NCBI GenBank assembly: GCA_021826685.1
Contig: JAKAYT010000012.1
Coordinates: 1 to 35,648, forward strand
Reading direction: 5' to 3'
Origin: Thermoplasmata archaeon
GTDB taxonomy: Archaea; Thermoplasmatota; Thermoplasmata; Lutacidiplasmatales; UBA184
Length of the DNA: 35,648 bases
Below the pieces are notes generated by a model. It saw only the letters and a list, made by a program, of their open reading frames with translations. It ran no database searches and was not told where the DNA came from. How positions within the stretch are numbered: position 1 is the first letter of the stretch; each line of letters opens with the position of its first letter. Of this stretch, positions 7,295 through 15,309 are shown piece after piece. The position numbers and the translations under genes are program-made.

Positions 7295-7924
7295 TCAAGC
7301 GAGGGCGGCCCGGATGCGCTTCGCGACCTCGGCCGGGGTTCCGGTGGCATCGACGGAACGGAAGTTCCCCTTCTGCCGATAGTAGGCGAGGAGCGGTTCG
7401 GTCAGTTGGGCGTAGACCCTCAGGCGGGTCGTGATCGCCGCGGGCTGGTCGTCGGAGCGTTGGATCAGCTCGGCTCCGTCCTTGTCGCAGTGGCCCTCCA
7501 CTCTCGGCGGGTGCGTCGCCAAGTTGTACACCGTGTGGCATTGGGGGCATACCCGACGCTGGCTGAGTCGCTCAACGAGCACGACCTCCGGGAGATCGAA
7601 CCACACGACCCGGTCGATCGGCGTAAGACGTTCGAGCTCCTTCGCTTGGGCCAGGTTGCGCGGGTACCCGTCGAGGATGAACCCGTCGCGCGTGTCCGGA
7701 GCGCCTAGACGTGCGTGGAGGATCCGCAGGACGAGATCGTCGGGAACGAGCTTGCCCGCCCGCATATAGGCGTCCGCCTCCTGGCCGAGCGGGGTCCCTT
7801 CCGAAACGGCGTTCCGCAGCATATCGCCGGTCGACAGGTGCGCGATACGGAAGTCTCGGGCGAGTTCCGCCGCCTGGGTTCCCTTGCCGGCCCCGGGAGG
7901 GCCGAGAAAGACGATGCGTAACAT
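7295..7924 (-). CDS. adk: Adenylate kinase, long zinc-lid form
   Basis: A 209-residue kinase that converts ATP and AMP to two ADP in the cytoplasm. The P-loop GPPGAGKGT is at residues 8-16, the AMP-binding region has HLSTGDMLR, and DGYPR is the conserved NMP-domain segment. The lid carries a zinc site C126-x2-C129-x16-C146-x2-D149, the Cys3-Asp arrangement known from Bacillus subtilis-type enzymes. This is the bacterial-type long adenylate kinase, not the short trimeric archaeal AdkA. ATG 7924 places the P-loop at its usual distance from the N-terminus. It follows pyrH after 37 bases and is probably co-transcribed with it, which suits a nucleotide-phosphorylation unit. Confidence 0.96.
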   Translation of the reverse strand: MLRIVFLGPPGAGKGTQAAELARDFRIAHLSTGDMLRNAVSEGTPLGQEADAYMRAGKLVPDDLVLRILHARLGAPDTRDGFILDGYPRNLAQAKELERLTPIDRVVWFDLPEVVLVERLSQRRVCPQCHTVYNLATHPPRVEGHCDKDGAELIQRSDDQPAAITTRLRVYAQLTEPLLAYYRQKGNFRSVDATGTPAEVAKRIRAALA

Positions 7925-7961
7925 CGGCCGGCCCACGCAACCCTCCCTTCTTGGCGTTGGC

Positions 7962-8663
7962 CTAGTAGATCTCGGTGCCCAGGAACGGACGACCCAGGAG
8001 GGCCTTTTCCAGGTTGGGGAGGTCCCGCCCGAAGACGATAGCGGTCGGGATGCGGATGCGTGCGAGCTGATCGGCGCCCAGCCGATCGAATAGGAACTGC
8101 TGACCTGCCTGAGCCCCCGACCGCTCGTGCACCAGTACCCGGAATTTGGGCCAAGGGATCCGGCGGATGGGGACCGCCTTGGGGTCGAGCTTCGGATCGC
8201 GGTCGTAGAGAGCGTCGACGTTTGTGGCATTGACGAATCTCTCCGCGCGCAACCGCACGGCAAGCAGCGCGGCCACCCCGTCGGTGGTGTGCCCGGGCTC
8301 GGTGCCGCCGAGCACGACCGGCGAACCGTGACGGAGCTCGAGCACCGCCTCGGCCAGGGTCGTCGGAGGGTGGCTCGGTGTCGGAGACCCGATCCGACCC
8401 GCGAGGAGGCGAGCGTGCAGGCGCGTTACGTCGATCCCGATCTCGTCCAGCTCGATCTCGGTCAGGCCCAGCTCCCGGCCGATCCCGATGTACTCGCGGG
8501 CGGTGCGCCCGCCGCCGACCGTTACCGCGAGGGGGTGGCGCCGGCCGACGCGGCGCATGAGATCCGCGAGGCGGCCGAGGTAGGCTACATCATCCTCCCC
8601 GGTCCGGAACACCGAGCCGCCGACCGACAGCACGATTGCTCCCTTCGCCGGAGCGCTCGGCAT
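7962..8663 (-). CDS. pyrH: Archaeal UMP kinase
   Basis: A 233-residue amino-acid-kinase-fold enzyme that phosphorylates UMP to UDP. It opens IVLSVGGSVF, the nucleotide-binding strand and loop of the family, continues with TVGGGRTAREYI, and has the uridine-binding GGTEPGHTTDGVAA. The segment ATNVDALYDRDPKLDP is diagnostic, and the protein ends GTEIY, close to archaeal UMP kinases. The length suits the archaeal branch. A TATA-like element sits 27 bases before ATG 8663, so it is probably leaderless and heads the pyrH-adk pair. Confidence 0.95.
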   Translation of the reverse strand: MPSAPAKGAIVLSVGGSVFRTGEDDVAYLGRLADLMRRVGRRHPLAVTVGGGRTAREYIGIGRELGLTEIELDEIGIDVTRLHARLLAGRIGSPTPSHPPTTLAEAVLELRHGSPVVLGGTEPGHTTDGVAALLAVRLRAERFVNATNVDALYDRDPKLDPKAVPIRRIPWPKFRVLVHERSGAQAGQQFLFDRLGADQLARIRIPTAIVFGRDLPNLEKALLGRPFLGTEIY

Positions 8664-8686
8664 CGGACCTCCGAGAGCCGTGCGGT

Positions 8687-8694
8687 CTTATGGT
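8687..8694 (-). promoter_or_regulatory. TATA box for pyrH
   Basis: On the minus strand this reads ACCATAAG, centred 27 bases before ATG 8663, so transcription should begin at or next to the start codon. Confidence 0.5.
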
Positions 8695-8718
8695 TTGTGC
8701 GCGCGTTCGGGAAACCGA

Positions 8719-10032
8719 TCAGTCCCGGTCCACCGACACCGCGATGGCTTCGCGCGGGGCCGACGCCGGGACCCCGCCCCCTTCGGGCCGGGTAATCCCA
8801 CCGAGCGCGCGGGCGATGAGCCAGACGCTCGCGAACGACAGCGCGAAGACGACGGCCATGACCACGCCGGCCCCGAACACCTCGACCCCGAGCTGGTGCA
8901 CGGCCGCCCAGCCGCCACCAAAGAACAGGCCGTTCGGCAACGACGGGTACCCCGACGCCGCCGCGAACGGCGTCTGCGTGAAGAAGGCGATCATGCCGAG
9001 GCCGAACAGGCCCCCGAACAAGTGCCCGGGGAGCAGCCCGATCGGGTCCGAGAGCCACCGGAGCCGGCCGAAAAGCCACTCGCCGAGGAGGAAGAGCGGG
9101 CCGCAGGCGACGCCGAGGATTACCGCGCTCAGCGGGCTCACGAACCCCGCGAGCGGGGTGATGACGATCAGCCCCATCAGGATCCCGTTGGCGGAGTAGC
9201 GGTATCCGGGATCCTTGCGCGTTTGCCAGAAGCGGCATCCCATCAGCGACAAGAACGATAGCGAAGCGGCGAGGAACGTCGTCAGGACGACGACGGTTGT
9301 CTCGCTGTTGAAGGCGAGGACGCTCCCCGGGTTGAAGCCGAACCAGCCAATCCACAGGAGGAGGACCGCGAGCGTGAGCCACGTGGGATCGATACGGCTC
9401 GGTATCTGGGGACTGACGCGGAGCCCTCGGGCCTTCTCCTCGCGCCAGATCTGAAGGAGGACCGCGAGACCGGCGGCGCCGGCCGCCGCGTGGACGACGA
9501 GGCCCCCCGCGAAGTCGACCATGCCGAGCCGCGCAAGCCATCCTGAGGGGTTCCAGATCCACGCCGCGGGTAGCGTCCAGATGAGCAGGAAGTACGGGAT
9601 GGCGAAGAGCGCGACCGCACGCAGCTTCACCTTCCGGACCATCACGACGCCGACAAGGGCGAAGGTCACCGCGGCGAACGCTGCTTCGAACAGGAAGTAC
9701 GGGCCGAGCGCGAGGTCCGTGGTCGACGCGGTCGACCACCAGACCCCGGTCAGCAGGCCGGTGGTCGAGGTGCCGAACGCCCCGAGGAACGGCGGCAGGA
9801 ACGTCGGGTTGCCGATGATCCCGTTCCCGACGGTCGGGGCGAAGGCGAGGTCGAAGCCGAGGAACGCCATCAGCGCGAGCGCGGCGCACGTCATGACCGT
9901 CGTCTTCAGCAGGCTGCGCCACCGGTCCCCCCCGAGCTCCCCGACTTCGAGGAACCCGACCCCGATGGTCATCGTGAAGACGAGGAGGGCCGCGAGGAGG
10001 ACCCAGAGGCTGTTGAGGAGGTTCACCGCCAT
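8719..10032 (-). CDS. amt: Ammonium transporter (Amt family)
   Basis: A 437-residue polytopic membrane protein that takes up ammonium, with about 11 membrane segments. The family core is present: DFAGGLVVHAAAGAAG with Asp173 and the first pore histidine His181, the GFNPGSVLAFN segment, and LLPGHLFGGLFG with the second pore histidine His337. The residue context around both histidines matches the twin-His site of AmtB. The C-terminal tail is short and ends EAIAVSVDRD. No GlnB/GlnK gene is adjacent, unlike many amt loci. ATG 10032 gives an N-terminal membrane segment directly. A TATA-like element lies about 58 bases upstream, which implies a leader of about 30 bases. Confidence 0.95.
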   Translation of the reverse strand: MAVNLLNSLWVLLAALLVFTMTIGVGFLEVGELGGDRWRSLLKTTVMTCAALALMAFLGFDLAFAPTVGNGIIGNPTFLPPFLGAFGTSTTGLLTGVWWSTASTTDLALGPYFLFEAAFAAVTFALVGVVMVRKVKLRAVALFAIPYFLLIWTLPAAWIWNPSGWLARLGMVDFAGGLVVHAAAGAAGLAVLLQIWREEKARGLRVSPQIPSRIDPTWLTLAVLLLWIGWFGFNPGSVLAFNSETTVVVLTTFLAASLSFLSLMGCRFWQTRKDPGYRYSANGILMGLIVITPLAGFVSPLSAVILGVACGPLFLLGEWLFGRLRWLSDPIGLLPGHLFGGLFGLGMIAFFTQTPFAAASGYPSLPNGLFFGGGWAAVHQLGVEVFGAGVVMAVVFALSFASVWLIARALGGITRPEGGGVPASAPREAIAVSVDRD

Positions 10033-10085
10033 TCGAGGACACCGTAGCCCTCCGTCGAGGGCGTTGTCGCGCGAGCGCGGTCGGG

Positions 10086-10095
10086 GCTATTTGAA
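10086..10095 (-). promoter_or_regulatory. TATA-like element for amt
   Basis: The minus strand reads TTCAAATAGC in an otherwise GC-rich gap, 54-63 bases before the amt start. Confidence 0.45.
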
Positions 10096-10127
10096 CGCGT
10101 GTTCGAACGGAATCCACTCGCGCGTGG

Positions 10128-10136
10128 CTCTATACG
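10128..10136 (+). promoter_or_regulatory. TATA-like element for rpiA
   Basis: CTCTATACG is centred about 27 bases before ATG 10159, which implies a leaderless transcript. Confidence 0.45.
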
Positions 10137-10158
10137 CGCCGCGGACTAGCGGCCCGGC

Positions 10159-10884
10159 ATGCCCCGGGGTCCCGAGAGTCCCGAGATCGCCAAGGAGGCG
10201 GCGGCCCGGTTCGCCGTCGGTCGGATCGGGAGCGAGCGCCGCATCGCGCTCGGGACCGGCTCGACAGCCGCTTGGGCCGTACGCGCGCTTGCCGAGCGGT
10301 TCCCCGGGGCCCCAGGGTTCACCTTCGTAGCGAGCTCCCGGGCGACCGAAGACCTGGCGAAGGGCCTCGGTCTCCCGGTCCGGGCCCTACGCGAGGAGGA
10401 CCGATTCGACCTGATGATCGACGGCGCGGACGAGGTGAGTGCCGCGCTCGACCTCACGAAGGGAGGCGGCGGAGCGCTCTTCCGAGAGAAGCTCCTGGCG
10501 CAGCTCTCGCGCCGGCTCGTGATCATCGTCGACGAGGGGAAGCTCGTCGAACATCTGGGGGCCCGACGCCCGATCCCGATCGAGGTCGTCCCCTTCGCCC
10601 GCCCGGTCGTGGCGAACGAGCTCGCAGCCGAAGGGTGGACCGTCCGCGTTCGCGGGGACGCTTCCGGGTCGCCATTCCGGACGGACAACGGGAACGAGAT
10701 CCTGGACCTGACGCCGCGCCAACCGCTCGCCGACCCTCGAGCCACCCACGAGGCGCTCCGCTCCCACACGGGGGTGGTCGAGACGGGGATCTTCGCGGGC
10801 ATGGCCGAGCGCGTCCTCATCGGCCACCCCGACGGCCGCGTGGAAGAACGCCGCCGTCCCGACGTCGGCCACCGCCAGGATTAA
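10159..10884 (+). CDS. rpiA: Ribose-5-phosphate isomerase A
   Basis: A 241-residue cytoplasmic enzyme that interconverts ribose 5-phosphate and ribulose 5-phosphate. The family motifs are in order: phosphate-binding GTGST (32-36), DGADEV (88-93), and KGGGGALFREK (101-111), with Glu110 at the position of the catalytic base of E. coli RpiA. FRTDNGNEILD and ETGIFAGMA near the C-terminus are also typical. A transaldolase and a transketolase-like half lie 12 kb downstream, so this genome uses non-oxidative pentose interconversion. The last 15 residues are basic and not conserved. The start is set by the TATA element 27 bases upstream. Confidence 0.96.
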   Translation: MPRGPESPEIAKEAAARFAVGRIGSERRIALGTGSTAAWAVRALAERFPGAPGFTFVASSRATEDLAKGLGLPVRALREEDRFDLMIDGADEVSAALDLTKGGGGALFREKLLAQLSRRLVIIVDEGKLVEHLGARRPIPIEVVPFARPVVANELAAEGWTVRVRGDASGSPFRTDNGNEILDLTPRQPLADPRATHEALRSHTGVVETGIFAGMAERVLIGHPDGRVEERRRPDVGHRQD

Positions 10885-10924
10885 GCGCCCGGGCGCGTGC
10901 GAAGCGCCGAATCGGAGACGATCC

Positions 10925-11707
10925 ATGCAGGGCAAGTACATTCGAACCCGGATCGACGACGGAGTCGGCTACATTGAGATCTCGAAGCCGAAGGCCAACA
11001 CCTACGATCTCGAGATGATGGGCGAGCTCGACGTGGCGATCGAAGAGCTGCGGTTCGATGAGGCAGCGAAGGTACTCGTGGTCACGAGCGGGCTTCCCGG
11101 GTTCTTCAGCGCGGGCGCGGACATCGAGATGCTGAAGCGCTCCCAGCCCGACTACAAGGCGATGTTCTGCCTCCACTGCCAGGAAACGCTCAACAAGTTC
11201 GGCCAGACGCCCAAGATCGTGATCGCGGCGCTGCCGGGCCACACCGTGGGCGGCGGGCTCGAGATCGCGCTCGCCTGCGACCTGCGGATCATGGCGAAGG
11301 ACTCCGGGAAGATCGGCCTTCCCGAGGTGACCCTGGGCGTCCTCCCCGGTACCGGCGGGACCCAGCGGCTTCCCCGGTTGGTCGGCACCTCGCGCGCCCT
11401 CGACCTCATGGTCACCGGTCGACTCTTGACCCCCGATGAGGCTCTGGGGATCGGGCTCGTGAACTACGTCTTCCCGAAGGAGACCTTTGCGAAGGAGGTC
11501 CACGCGTTCGCGAGCAAGCTGGCCCACGGCCCGAGCCGCGCGATCAGCCTCATCAAGCGGTCCGTCGTCGAGGGAATCGAGATGCCGCTCACCGCCGGCC
11601 TCGCCTTGGAACGGGAGCTGCAGAACCGCCTGTTCATCACCGAGGACGCGAAGGAAGGGATCGCCGCCTTCGTTGAAAAGCGCCCGGCGACCTTTAAGGG
11701 CCGCTGA
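10925..11707 (+). CDS. Enoyl-CoA hydratase/isomerase (crotonase) family
   Basis: A 260-residue crotonase-fold enzyme acting on CoA thioesters, most simply hydrating a 2-enoyl-CoA. Both catalytic glutamates of the hydratase are present: Glu113 in GGGLEIALACD and Glu134 in GLPEVTLGV. The oxyanion-hole segments FSAGADIEML and PGTGGTQRLPR are also conserved. The end, KEGIAAFVEKRPATFKGR, is the usual finish of this family. It is followed after 24 bases by a PaaA-like di-iron protein, so its substrate may be an aromatic or ring-derived CoA ester (PaaF/PaaG-like role), but this is inference. rpiA ends 40 bases upstream; co-transcription with it is possible. Confidence 0.93.
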   Translation: MQGKYIRTRIDDGVGYIEISKPKANTYDLEMMGELDVAIEELRFDEAAKVLVVTSGLPGFFSAGADIEMLKRSQPDYKAMFCLHCQETLNKFGQTPKIVIAALPGHTVGGGLEIALACDLRIMAKDSGKIGLPEVTLGVLPGTGGTQRLPRLVGTSRALDLMVTGRLLTPDEALGIGLVNYVFPKETFAKEVHAFASKLAHGPSRAISLIKRSVVEGIEMPLTAGLALERELQNRLFITEDAKEGIAAFVEKRPATFKGR

Positions 11708-11720
11708 GCGCCTATTCCCG

Positions 11721-11725
11721 GGAGG
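11721..11725 (+). promoter_or_regulatory. Shine-Dalgarno site of the PaaA-like gene
   Basis: GGAGG lies 6 bases before GTG 11732. It supports that GTG as the start and translation from an internal position of a crotonase-oxygenase mRNA. Confidence 0.6.
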
Positions 11726-11731
11726 ACAACC

Positions 11732-12574
11732 GTGGGAACCCCTCCGATCTCCGTGCCGGACGGGAATCCGGCATCGAGCATGCCCACCACCATCCGGCAG
11801 GGGGGTACCGTCGAGCCGGTCCGGGAGATCCTCTGGGGCCAGTCGGCCGGGGTGCGCAAGTACGAGACCCCGACCGAGGTCCCCTCCGATATGCGCGAGC
11901 TGATTGTCAAACTCATGGTGGTGCAGGCTGACACCGAGTTCGCCTCGATCCAGCAGCATCGCCCGTGGCTCGACAAGGCTCCAACGCTCGAGGACCGATG
12001 GGTCGAGGCTCGCATCGTGGCCGACGAGGCCCGCCACGGTCTGCAGGCGTGCCGCATCCTTCGCGACTTCGGGGAGGAGGGGCAGCAGCTGATCGACGAT
12101 CTCCTTTCGCGACCCGAGGGTCACCACAAACTCGACGCCTTCAACATGAAGTTCGATCGCTGGAGCGACGTCGGCGCGTTCACCTGCTTCGTGGACCGAG
12201 TTGGGGTCTACCAGCTCCGCGCGTTCCAAGAGTGCAGCTACGGACCGCTCGCCCGCGCGATGCCGCTGATGCTGAGCGAGGAGCAGCTCCACCTCAACTT
12301 CGGGTACCACGTGCTCAAGCGCATCGCCCAGGAGACCCCCGGGTATCCCGGCACTCGGGAGGAGGCGCAGAAGGCGGTCTACAAGTGGTACCCGCGCGCG
12401 CTCGATATGTTCGGCCACTCGAACTCGGCCACGAGCCGCCGCGCGATTGAGTACGGACTGAAACGCTGGACCAACGAAGAGGCCCGGGCCCGCTACATCG
12501 AGGAGATCACACCCCTCGTGAAATCGATGGGGCTCGAGCTGCCGGCGACCGACTTCGATCGCCACGTCATGTAG
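11732..12574 (+). CDS. PaaA/BoxB-like di-iron CoA-ester oxygenase
   Basis: A 280-residue ferritin-like protein of the phenylacetic-acid-catabolism family. Members with known function (PaaA, BoxB) insert an oxygen atom into the aromatic ring of phenylacetyl-CoA or benzoyl-CoA. The six expected iron ligands can be proposed: Glu69 (QADTEFAS), Glu99 and His102 (DEARH), Glu167 (FQECSYGPLARAM), Glu184 and His187 (EEQLH). The phrases DEARHG and SYGPLARAM closely parallel PaaA. The first 45 residues look disordered. None of the partner subunits (PaaB, C, D, E or BoxA) lies in the window. The gene sits 24 bases after a crotonase. Substrate is unknown; PaaA and BoxB cannot be separated here. Confidence 0.85.
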   Translation: MGTPPISVPDGNPASSMPTTIRQGGTVEPVREILWGQSAGVRKYETPTEVPSDMRELIVKLMVVQADTEFASIQQHRPWLDKAPTLEDRWVEARIVADEARHGLQACRILRDFGEEGQQLIDDLLSRPEGHHKLDAFNMKFDRWSDVGAFTCFVDRVGVYQLRAFQECSYGPLARAMPLMLSEEQLHLNFGYHVLKRIAQETPGYPGTREEAQKAVYKWYPRALDMFGHSNSATSRRAIEYGLKRWTNEEARARYIEEITPLVKSMGLELPATDFDRHVM

Positions 12575-12595
12575 GGTGGCGACCGGCGTCCCCGT

Positions 12596-13450
12596 TCAGA
12601 AGCGCGCGATGCTGCCGGTCGACTTCGCCCGGTGCTCGAACGTACCCCAGAGCGCGATCGATAGGCCGTAGGCCGCCAATCCGCTCAGCGCGAGACCCAA
12701 CCAGAGGAGTTCCATGCCGGCGAGGCTCGTCCCGTCGATCGCCGAACGGATCGCCGCGACTCCCCACGTCAGGGGAAGCCCGTAGCTCACGACCTGGACG
12801 GGGTACGGTAGGGAGCTGAGCGGGAAGTTCACCCCCGAGAGCAAAAGCCCGATGAACAGGAAGATGTTCCCCAAGATGATCGACGTCCGTAGGTAGAGGG
12901 CGACCCCTCCCAGCAAGAGACCGAACCCGACCATCGAGAAGGCGGTCAGGACCACGGACACCCCGACGAACGGCACCGAGGCCGCCGAGATCGTGACGCC
13001 GAAGAAGAGGACGGCGTAGACGAGGCCCATCACCACGGATGCGACGCTGATCAGGATCGGGAGGAAGCCCCGGCCGAAGTAGAGCGCGGTGCGGTTGGCG
13101 GGGGAGACGAGCAGGTGTTCCATCGTGCCGAGCTGCTTCTCGCTGTCCGTCGTCTGGCACACCGAGAAGATGCTCGAGTACGCGACGGTCGCAACGGCGT
13201 TCCCGATCGCGACGAAGGCAATCTCGGAGGCAATCACGGTCGACGGGGAGCCGGCGTAGGAGAACGCGACGACGAAGACGAAGAAGACCATCTGCGTGAG
13301 AGGGATGATGAAGATCTCCCCGAGGATGAAGTCGATGCGCATGAACCCCAGGGTCGTTTTCGGCGCGACGATCGCGTTCGTCCAGAGCGTCCGCCAGAAC
13401 TTCGAGCGGTACGGCACGCTCGCCGGTTGCGCGGTCGGCAGAGCCCCCAT
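12596..13450 (-). CDS. ABC-2 type exporter permease (second)
   Basis: A 284-residue membrane protein of the ABC-2/DrrB kind, with six hydrophobic segments between about residues 45 and 275. The cytoplasmic segment QTTDSEKQLGTMEHLLVSP matches the E-x-G-T-x-E-x-L-x-x-xP hallmark before the third segment. Its start codon follows the stop of the other permease directly, with no gap. The two permeases differ in sequence and probably form a heterodimer with the ATPase encoded upstream. Substrate is not predictable; drugs, lipids or polysaccharides are all known for such exporters. Confidence 0.88.
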   Translation of the reverse strand: MGALPTAQPASVPYRSKFWRTLWTNAIVAPKTTLGFMRIDFILGEIFIIPLTQMVFFVFVVAFSYAGSPSTVIASEIAFVAIGNAVATVAYSSIFSVCQTTDSEKQLGTMEHLLVSPANRTALYFGRGFLPILISVASVVMGLVYAVLFFGVTISAASVPFVGVSVVLTAFSMVGFGLLLGGVALYLRTSIILGNIFLFIGLLLSGVNFPLSSLPYPVQVVSYGLPLTWGVAAIRSAIDGTSLAGMELLWLGLALSGLAAYGLSIALWGTFEHRAKSTGSIARF

Positions 13451-14263
13451 CTAGTACTCCTGGAGGTTGCCCACCTCGAGCACGTGGCGCTCGACGCGCT
13501 TGAAGACGATCCCGGCGATCAACAGGTAGATCGCGGTCGTCGCGACCCCGCCCACAACGTCCCAGCCGAGCCCCCAGCTGAACCCGACGTAGCCCGGTAT
13601 CGAAGCGTAGCGCAGCGCGTCCAGCGCCCAGCTCGGCGGGAAGAGCAAGGCGATCGGGTTCGTCCAGAACGGCAGGATGACGATCGGGAACATGCAACCG
13701 GTCCCGATGTAGAAGGCGAACTCGCCGACGTTCTGTATGAATCCGGCGTAGCGGGTGTAGACGTACGCCGCGGCGAAGACCGTGCCGACCGCCGCGAGCG
13801 TGAGCATCGTGAACACGAACAGCACGACGAACGCGACGGGGTTGTCGATGCTCGGTACGGTTCCCGTGGCCACGACTACGACCACGAAGACGAGCACGAT
13901 CCCGATGAGACCCGATACAACGTTCCACAGGATTCGGCCCAGTACGACGAAGACGTACGGCGTCGGGGCGCTGAGCGTTGGTTCGAGGGTGCCGATGTTG
14001 CGATCCTGCCCGGTCGCCCACCCGCTCCCGTAGAGCGTCTGGCCCCACATGCTCATCATCCCGGCGCCGAGGATCACGTAGACGACGAGGTCCGGCGTTC
14101 CGAGGAAGAGCTCGAACGAGACGAAGCCGAAGACGATTGGAGCGATCATCGAGGGGATCAACCACTGCGGATCGGCCAAGAACGTGAGGACGGCGAGCCG
14201 GATCGACGCCAGCGTCGAGCGGCGGCCGCTCCAGTGCGCTTTCGGAACCGACACCGTTGCCAT
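13451..14263 (-). CDS. ABC-2 type exporter permease (first)
   Basis: A 270-residue membrane protein with six hydrophobic segments and the ABC-2 hallmark GQDRNIGTLEPTLSAPTPY (about residues 75-93) after the second segment. It begins 3 bases after the stop of the ATPase gene and ends directly before the second permease, so the three genes are one transcript. Residues 1-30 are cytoplasmic and basic. The pair ends in a short basic tail (VFKRVERHVLEVGNLQEY). It is a transport partner of the ATPase; the cargo is not predictable. Confidence 0.88.
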   Translation of the reverse strand: MATVSVPKAHWSGRRSTLASIRLAVLTFLADPQWLIPSMIAPIVFGFVSFELFLGTPDLVVYVILGAGMMSMWGQTLYGSGWATGQDRNIGTLEPTLSAPTPYVFVVLGRILWNVVSGLIGIVLVFVVVVVATGTVPSIDNPVAFVVLFVFTMLTLAAVGTVFAAAYVYTRYAGFIQNVGEFAFYIGTGCMFPIVILPFWTNPIALLFPPSWALDALRYASIPGYVGFSWGLGWDVVGGVATTAIYLLIAGIVFKRVERHVLEVGNLQEY

Positions 14264-14266
14264 GGA

Positions 14267-15250
14267 CTACCGCGCTTCCTCCTCGACCAGGTCGAGGTAG
14301 ACATCCTCGAGGCTCGTGCGTCGCTCCCGTACCTGTAGCCCGCCGTGGCCGATGAGGCTCTGGCGCACTGTATCGATGGTGAGGTCCCCGGTGCGGACTC
14401 GGATCGTGAGGCGCGTCACCGGTCCGTACTCCTCGCTGACGACCTTCGAGACGCCGGGGAGGTGGCGGACCGCCGCGAGCTCGGAGTCCTCGAACCCGTA
14501 GTCCTCCGCCTCGAGCGTCCGGTCCCCGCCGACGAGTTCGCGCAGGCCGGCGACCGTGTCGATCGCCGCCAGCCGCCCGCGCGAGAGCACGCCGATCCGG
14601 TGGCAGAGCTCCTCCGCCTCGAACATGTAGTGGGTGGTCAGGAAGATCGTCACGCCTTCGCCCAAGAGGGAGCGGATCAGCTTGCGGGTCTCCCGCGCGG
14701 ACTTCGGGTCGAGACCGATCGTCGGCTCGTCGAGGAAGAGGACCTCGGGCCGGTGCAGAATCCCACGGGCGATGTGGAGCTTCTGCTTCATCCCGCGCGA
14801 GTACTCTTCGGTCCTCCGGTCGGCAGCCCACGTGAGACCGACCCACTCAAGGACCTCGTTGACCCGCTTTTCCCGCTCGGCGAGCGGAATCCCATAGAGG
14901 TCCGCGAAGTAGCGCAGGTTCTCCCGGGCGCTGATCCGGTTGTAGAGCCCCCGCTCCCCTCCGAGGACGAGCCCGATGCGGGCCCGGAGCCGCTCGGTGT
15001 CCTTCGTAACGTCCAGCCCTAGGACCCGTGCGGTCCCCGAAGTCGGCAGGAGCAGTGTGGTGAGGATCTTCGTGAGGGTGGTCTTCCCCGCCCCGTTCGG
15101 ACCCAAGAGCCCGAAGATCTCCCCGGTCTCGATGGTGAGGTCGACGCCCCGCAACGCCTCGGTGCGGGTGACGTCCTGGTAGAAGAATCCCTTCCGGGAC
15201 TGGAAGACCCGGGTGATCCCTCGTGCCTCGATAGCGGGTACGGACGACAT
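14267..15250 (-). CDS. ABC exporter ATPase, DrrA/NatA type
   Basis: A 327-residue nucleotide-binding protein that energises the two downstream permeases. Walker A GPNGAGKTT is at residues 50-58, the signature is YSRGMKQK (about 150-157) in place of LSGGQ, Walker B is VLFLDEPTIGLD, and the switch histidine is in TTHYMFEAE. The Q-loop region reads VLGGERGLYNR, as in the DrrA/NatA subgroup. About 85 residues after the core form the C-terminal domain common in this subgroup. An insertion near residues 17-31 precedes the first strand of the fold. ATG 15250 has a TATA box 25-32 bases upstream and an inverted repeat just beyond it, so it is probably regulated. Confidence 0.93.
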   Translation of the reverse strand: MSSVPAIEARGITRVFQSRKGFFYQDVTRTEALRGVDLTIETGEIFGLLGPNGAGKTTLTKILTTLLLPTSGTARVLGLDVTKDTERLRARIGLVLGGERGLYNRISARENLRYFADLYGIPLAEREKRVNEVLEWVGLTWAADRRTEEYSRGMKQKLHIARGILHRPEVLFLDEPTIGLDPKSARETRKLIRSLLGEGVTIFLTTHYMFEAEELCHRIGVLSRGRLAAIDTVAGLRELVGGDRTLEAEDYGFEDSELAAVRHLPGVSKVVSEEYGPVTRLTIRVRTGDLTIDTVRQSLIGHGGLQVRERRTSLEDVYLDLVEEEAR

Positions 15251-15274
15251 GGGCCGCGTCGGAGCTGGATGCCC

Positions 15275-15282
15275 TATTTAAT
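15275..15282 (-). promoter_or_regulatory. TATA box of the ABC exporter operon
   Basis: The minus strand reads TTAAATAG, centred about 28 bases before ATG 15250, the spacing seen for leaderless genes in this window. Confidence 0.65.
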
Positions 15283-15289
15283 CCATCGT

Positions 15290-15309
15290 CGTTTTAGCAA
15301 TCTAAAACG
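15290..15309. repeat. Perfect inverted repeat, candidate operator
   Basis: Arms CGTTTTAG and CTAAAACG are perfect 8-base complements separated by CAAT. The element begins 8 bases upstream of the exporter TATA box, where an archaeal transcription factor could help or block assembly of TBP and TFB. The AT-rich arms are unusual for this GC-rich DNA. The right arm could also act as a TATA-like box for plus-strand transcription. Confidence 0.6.

Noticed and set aside
10817-12565. A 582-codon minus-strand frame opposite the crotonase and oxygenase
   Set aside because: Long antisense frames are common at this GC content. The plus-strand genes have full catalytic motifs and a Shine-Dalgarno site.
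12567-14846. A 759-codon open frame on the minus strand across the two permease genes and the start of the ATPase gene
   Set aside because: It is an out-of-frame shadow made of Arg, Pro and Gly repeats. The permeases in the other frames have membrane segments, family motifs and clean joints.
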